A stretch of DNA of 8,607 bases from Lentisphaeria bacterium (lineage in GTDB: Bacteria > Verrucomicrobiota > Lentisphaeria > Victivallales > UBA1829): positions 1 to 8,607 of the forward strand of contig JAGAPM010000020.1 in assembly GCA_017623265.1 (NCBI GenBank), read 5' to 3'. Positions 5,119-8,607 of this stretch are shown piece after piece. The stretch's first letter is position 1; each line of letters starts with the position of its first letter. The position numbers were made by a program, and so were the translations under genes. Below the pieces are notes generated by a model, which saw nothing but the letters and a program-made list of their open reading frames with translations, was not told the origin of the DNA and did not search any database.

Positions 5119-8100
5119 ATGAGAAAGACCGGAAAAAAAGCAATTTTTCCAGTGCGGGATATGATTCCCGGCTGGCAGCATTTTCTCGGACCGGCGGTTC
5201 CGGAATCGGCATCTCTTTTTGTTGCCATGCTTTATGCGGCGGAGCCGGGAGCGCCCCTGACGATCCTTGCACCCGATGCTGCTCAAGCAGAACGGATCAC
5301 TGCTGAACTTCCCCTGTGGCTCAAAGCGCTGGCTTTGGAGGCGGAGGTCATGCTGCTGCCGGAAGGAACGATCCGGGCAGATCAGGTGACAACCGAAAAC
5401 GATTCACCCCGTTCGCTTGCCCTGGCGCGGATGTTGACTGCACCTCCGCAGATCACGGTGGCATCCATCGGAGCGGCTCTTTCTGCTGCGCCCGCTCCGG
5501 AAAATCTCCGCAATGCGACGATCCAACTGCAGGTGGGTGATACCTTCTCCATGACCGATCTCGCCGGAAAACTGGTGGATTTGGATTATGATGATGAACT
5601 GGAAGTGACCATCCCCGGCGAATTTGCCCGCCGGGGCGGACTGATGGATGTTTTCTCGTTCTCTGAAAAACGACCGGCCAGACTGGAATTTTTCGGCGAT
5701 GAGATCGATTCCATCCGTTTGTTTGATCCTTCCACTCAGCTTTCCGTGGAAAAAGTGAACCGCTATCAGATCATTATGCGTGCCGGTGCCGCGGCGTCCA
5801 GAGATTCGGAATCGGATTTCCTGGACTATGTCCCCGGCAAAACGGTTCTGCTCTTTCCAGCGCTTGCAGAACGGCATCTGCAGCGTTATGGAAGCGAAAA
5901 ACAACAGGCGCGTTTCCGGGATTTCTGCAGTCGGGATGGACTTTGCCGGATCCTGGACAGCGTGGAGGTGACCGAGTTTGATAATGTCTTTCAACCAAAA
6001 TGTTTTACGCTGGATGCTCTGATCCGTTCCGCTCTGCCGGATGATGCCGTGGAAGACTATACTGAACGGATCCGGCAATGGAACTCCGGGATCATTGCCC
6101 GCTGGATCGATGATGGGATCCGGATCGTTGTCAACGGAAAAAGCGAGTCCGATCTTGTCCATCTGCGGGAATGGCTTACAGAAGCCGGTCTGCCTGAAGA
6201 CGGAAAATCGCTGGCTGTCCGGATCGGAGATCTGCCTTTCGGGATTTTTCTGCCCGGTCTGAAACGGGCATTCCTTACCGAACGGGAACTTTTCGGGTTG
6301 ACTGCCAAGACTGCCCCCCGCCGTATCGCTCCGGATCAGGAGAACGGACAGGAGAAGCACCTCCGCACCGGCGGAGAGGATTTGAGTGCCTTTGCGGAAC
6401 TGGATGAAGGCGATTATGCGGTCCATATCCAGCACGGGATCTGTATCTACCGGGGACTTTCCGTTGTGTCCACCGGCGGAGCAACGGCAGAAATGATCTC
6501 GCTGGAATTCGATGACGGTGCCATGATGCATGTTCCGCTCTGGCAGGCTCATTGCATCAGTAAGTATATCGGCTCAAAAAAGACGGTTGTTCACCTCAAT
6601 AAACTTGCTTCTGCCAAATGGGGCAAGACCCGTGCCGCCGCCGCACGTTCTGTTCAGGCTTTAGCGTATGGCATGCTCCGGATGCAGGCGGTCCGGAAAA
6701 CAGTCCATACCACACCGTATCCCGCCGATGGACTGGAACAGCGCATGTTCGAGGAAGCATTTCCTTTCCGGGAGACAGCGGACCAGCTCCGGGCTGCGGA
6801 TGAGATCAAAAAAGACATGGAATGTGCCCGCCCCATGGACCGTCTGCTCTGCGGGGATGTGGGTTTCGGAAAAACAGAACTTGCCATGCGTGCGGCATTC
6901 AAGGCGGTCAGTGCCGGCAGACAGGTTGCCGTGCTGGTGCCGAGCACGGTCCTTGCTCAGCAGCACTATTACAGTTTTCTGGAACGGTTTGCCGGGACGC
7001 CGGTCATGATCGAGCAGTTGAGCCGGTTCCGTACAAAAGGAGAACAGGCGGAGATCCTGCGGCGTCTGCGGGAAGGATCTCTGGACATCGTGATTGGAAC
7101 ACACCGGCTCGTGCAGGAAGATGTGCGATTCCATGATCTGGGGCTGATCGTGATCGATGAAGAACAGCGTTTCGGCGTCCAGCACAAAGAACGGCTGAAA
7201 CGTCTCCGGGTCTCCGCCGATGTGCTGACCATGACTGCAACACCCATCCCCCGGACATTGTACATGTCCATGTCCGGTATGCGGGATCTTTCCACCATTA
7301 TGAGTGCGCCGGTCCAGCGGCTGCCCGTCCGGACAATCGTAGCCCAGAGCGAAGAAAATGTGATCCGCACCGCCATCAGCCGGGAATTGGAGCGGGGGGG
7401 ACAGGTGTACTATCTGTACAACCGGGTTGCCACGATCGAAGAAGAGGCTGCAAAAATCCAGATGATGTTCCCCGGCGCCCGGATCGGCATCGGACACGTC
7501 AAGATGAATGAACACGAACTGGAAGACGTAATGAGCCGGTTCATCGAGGGCAAAATGGATATTCTTGTCTGCACCACCATCATCGAATCCGGGCTGGATA
7601 TCCCCAATGCCAATACCATTATCATTGACCGTGCCGACCGGTTCGGTTTGGCGGAGCTTTATCAGCTTCGCGGGCGTGTGGGACGCTGGACCCGTCAGGC
7701 GTATGCGTACATGCTTCTGCCGAAAAGCGGGATCCTGACCGGCGATGCCCGGAAACGGATCTCTGCTATCCGGAGCTATACCCATCTCGGTGCCGGATTC
7801 AAACTGGCTGTCCGGGACCTGGAGATCCGCGGCGCAGGAAATATTCTCGGTGCGGAACAGAGCGGGCAGATCCATGCGGTGGGATTTCATCTTTACTGCG
7901 AACTTTTGCGCAGCTGCGTGACTCAGCTGAAAGGCGAAACGCTGGAAACTCCGCCGGAAACGGATCTTTTTATGGATTTCCTTGTGTTTGCCGGAAGTCC
8001 GCCGCAAGACAAGACCGGCGCTGCATTTACGGAAGACTATATCAATTCTCCGAAACTGCGGATCGATGCCTACCGCCGGCTTGCCGCAATCTCTACCGAA

Positions 8101-8382
8101 GCAAGGCTTGATGACTTCGAAAACGAACTGCGGGACCGGTACGGAAAACTGCCGCCCTTTGCTGTCAATCTCCTGGATTGCGCACGGATCCGCCTGATCG
8201 CTTCCGCCTGCGGTATTGAATCTGTCACCTGTCGGGACGACCGGGCATATCTGCAGCTGCCGGATGCCTCTTTCCTCAAGCCCGGCGGCATGGTTCCCCG
8301 TTTGACCCCATCCTTTACTCCAGTGAAAAAATTGCATCAGCTGCTGGATATCCTGAAAGAGATCCGCCGGAAACGCAAATAA
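5119..8382 (+). CDS. mfd: Transcription-repair coupling factor Mfd
   Basis: This 1087-residue ATP-driven DNA translocase would release RNA polymerase stalled at lesions and recruit UvrA. The UvrB-like N-terminal module includes FARRGGLMDVF and ARLEFFGDEIDS (about residues 169-196), where UvrA-binding Arg and Phe residues lie in E. coli Mfd. The polymerase-interacting CarD-like domain starts near 428 (LDEGDYAVHIQHGICIYRG). Translocase motifs are Walker A GDVGFGKTE (K585), Walker B DEEQ (680-683), TATPIPRTL (from 706) and motif VI QLRGRVGR (849-856). DLEIRGAGNILGAEQSG and a C-terminal TRCF domain follow. It is slightly shorter than E. coli Mfd (1148) but no domain is missing. The SD is weak (AGGG, 5111-5114, four bases before ATG). 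An alternative start at 5161 would cut the conserved N-terminus. It is divergent from rpoD and followed by hairpins. Confidence 0.97.
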   Translation: MRKTGKKAIFPVRDMIPGWQHFLGPAVPESASLFVAMLYAAEPGAPLTILAPDAAQAERITAELPLWLKALALEAEVMLLPEGTIRADQVTTENDSPRSLALARMLTAPPQITVASIGAALSAAPAPENLRNATIQLQVGDTFSMTDLAGKLVDLDYDDELEVTIPGEFARRGGLMDVFSFSEKRPARLEFFGDEIDSIRLFDPSTQLSVEKVNRYQIIMRAGAAASRDSESDFLDYVPGKTVLLFPALAERHLQRYGSEKQQARFRDFCSRDGLCRILDSVEVTEFDNVFQPKCFTLDALIRSALPDDAVEDYTERIRQWNSGIIARWIDDGIRIVVNGKSESDLVHLREWLTEAGLPEDGKSLAVRIGDLPFGIFLPGLKRAFLTERELFGLTAKTAPRRIAPDQENGQEKHLRTGGEDLSAFAELDEGDYAVHIQHGICIYRGLSVVSTGGATAEMISLEFDDGAMMHVPLWQAHCISKYIGSKKTVVHLNKLASAKWGKTRAAAARSVQALAYGMLRMQAVRKTVHTTPYPADGLEQRMFEEAFPFRETADQLRAADEIKKDMECARPMDRLLCGDVGFGKTELAMRAAFKAVSAGRQVAVLVPSTVLAQQHYYSFLERFAGTPVMIEQLSRFRTKGEQAEILRRLREGSLDIVIGTHRLVQEDVRFHDLGLIVIDEEQRFGVQHKERLKRLRVSADVLTMTATPIPRTLYMSMSGMRDLSTIMSAPVQRLPVRTIVAQSEENVIRTAISRELERGGQVYYLYNRVATIEEEAAKIQMMFPGARIGIGHVKMNEHELEDVMSRFIEGKMDILVCTTIIESGLDIPNANTIIIDRADRFGLAELYQLRGRVGRWTRQAYAYMLLPKSGILTGDARKRISAIRSYTHLGAGFKLAVRDLEIRGAGNILGAEQSGQIHAVGFHLYCELLRSCVTQLKGETLETPPETDLFMDFLVFAGSPPQDKTGAAFTEDYINSPKLRIDAYRRLAAISTEARLDDFENELRDRYGKLPPFAVNLLDCARIRLIASACGIESVTCRDDRAYLQLPDASFLKPGGMVPRLTPSFTPVKKLHQLLDILKEIRRKRK

Positions 8383-8408
8383 CAGCCAGCCCAGGGGCTG
8401 TTATTATT
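8381..8408 (+). terminator. Hairpin directly after mfd, probable weak terminator
   Basis: AACAGCC (8381-8387, overlapping the last two bases of the mfd stop codon) pairs with GGCTGTT (8396-8402) over an eight-base loop. An alternative stem is CAGCC (8387-8391) with GGCTG (8396-8400). The following tract is interrupted (TTATTATT), so termination may be incomplete. The second copy at 8507-8528 has an uninterrupted T-tract. Confidence 0.6.
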
Positions 8409-8444
8409 GTTCGGCTCAGCATCGTAACCTCGCTTGCCTCACAT

Positions 8445-8486
8445 AAAAAAATTGGGATTGCGAACGCAGAACAGCGGAGCAATCCC
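8445..8486 (-). terminator. Minus-strand terminator, first cassette
   Basis: Read on the minus strand, GGGATTGC (8486-8479) pairs with GCAATCCC (8461-8454), eight perfect pairs, with a further CGC/GCG pairing inside. AA and seven T (8451-8445) follow. It would stop transcription arriving from a minus-strand gene to the right of the window. Confidence 0.78.
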
Positions 8487-8506
8487 ACCAAAAGTCTTTG
8501 GAAAGG

Positions 8507-8528
8507 CAGCCCAGCGGGCTGTTTTTTT
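8507..8528 (+). terminator. Plus-strand intrinsic terminator, second cassette
   Basis: CAGCCC (8507-8512) pairs with GGGCTG (8516-8521) over a three-base loop, followed by seven T (8522-8528). It lies 125 bp downstream of the mfd stop and is a cleaner terminator than the hairpin right after the gene. Confidence 0.8.
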
Positions 8529-8565
8529 CGTTCGGCTCAGCATCGTAACCTCGCTTGCCTCACAT

Positions 8566-8607
8566 AAAAAAATTGGGAATGCGAACGCTGAACAGCGGAG
8601 CAATCCC
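8566..8607 (-). terminator. Minus-strand terminator, second cassette
   Basis: This is the same structure as at 8445-8486, cut at the window edge. The outer stem has one A-A mismatch (8579/8603), but the 8589 T now pairs in an inner CGCT/AGCG stem around a GAAC loop. Seven T (8572-8566 on the minus strand) follow AA. It should be the first terminator met by transcription from the right. Confidence 0.7.

Larger units (their letters stand above)
8387..8607. repeat. Two tandem copies of a ~100-bp terminator cassette (121-bp period)
   Basis: Bases 8409-8486 recur at 8530-8607 with only two substitutions in 78 positions (8458 T versus 8579 A; 8468 A versus 8589 T). A similar hairpin precedes each copy (8387-8400 and 8507-8521), so each cassette reads plus-strand hairpin, conserved core, minus-strand hairpin. 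The linker 8487-8506 is unrelated. The second copy runs to the last base of the window, so the array may continue. No coding sequence is seen: the only ATG on the minus strand in the core is followed at once by TGA. Confidence 0.92.

Noticed and set aside
6661..8337. Long minus-strand open frame (558 codons) opposite mfd
   Set aside because: It lies entirely within mfd, shows no recognisable domain, and has a composition expected from the antisense of a GC-rich gene.
8409..8607. Integron attC-like or insertion-sequence ends suggested by GTTCG/CGAAC inverted pieces
   Set aside because: No attC core-site consensus or transposase is visible. The structure is better explained as hairpin plus T-tract terminators on both strands.

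Overview
The window looks like ordinary chromosomal housekeeping DNA from an anaerobic Gram-negative-type bacterium. It carries pyruvate:ferredoxin oxidoreductase (anaerobic pyruvate metabolism), a sn-glycerol-1-phosphate dehydrogenase-type enzyme, ribosomal protein bS21, a sigma-70 family factor and Mfd. Shine-Dalgarno sequences and sigma-70-like -35/-10 boxes are readable. That argues against Bacteroidetes, where SD motifs are rare and the -10/-33 consensus differs. My best guess is the PVC superphylum, possibly Lentisphaerota (Victivallales), because of this gene mix and the very long lysine/alanine/proline-rich sigma-factor tail. This is an inference from memory, not a database match.

Layout, left to right. 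(1) 1-834 (+): 3' end of the pyruvate:ferredoxin oxidoreductase gene, closed by a strong intrinsic terminator at 865-901. (2) 912-2271 (+): a good sigma-70 promoter, an SD and a monocistronic G1P-dehydrogenase-like gene (985-2271). (3) 2272-2436: a convergent intergenic region with a 25-bp perfect GC-rich inverted repeat and a minus-strand terminator for rpsU. (4) 4940-2437 (-): a sigma-factor gene followed 59 bp later by rpsU, a 55-codon gene that is easily missed. About 394 residues of the sigma protein are a repetitive Lys/Ala/Pro/Glu/Val tail, followed by an acidic linker and a normal sigma core. (5) 4941-5118: the divergent control region between rpoD and mfd, where promoter -10 boxes on opposite strands appear to overlap. 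(6) 5119-8382 (+): complete mfd. (7) 8383-8607: a gene-free stretch made of two tandem copies (121-bp period) of a cassette. Each copy has a plus-strand hairpin, a strictly conserved core and a minus-strand hairpin with a T-tract. It probably separates mfd from a minus-strand gene beyond the window.

How the genes relate: rpoD-rpsU is a transcription/translation unit made of two of the three genes of the classic rpsU-dnaG-rpoD macromolecular synthesis operon, in reversed order and without dnaG. The divergent mfd couples transcription to repair, so the central control region may set both sigma supply and the RNA polymerase rescue factor. The flanking metabolic genes have their own signals and look independent.

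The most unusual feature is the histone-H1-like repetitive tail on the sigma factor. Next come the giant convergent hairpin and the duplicated bidirectional terminator cassette. I see no CRISPR array, insertion sequence, tRNA or rRNA.
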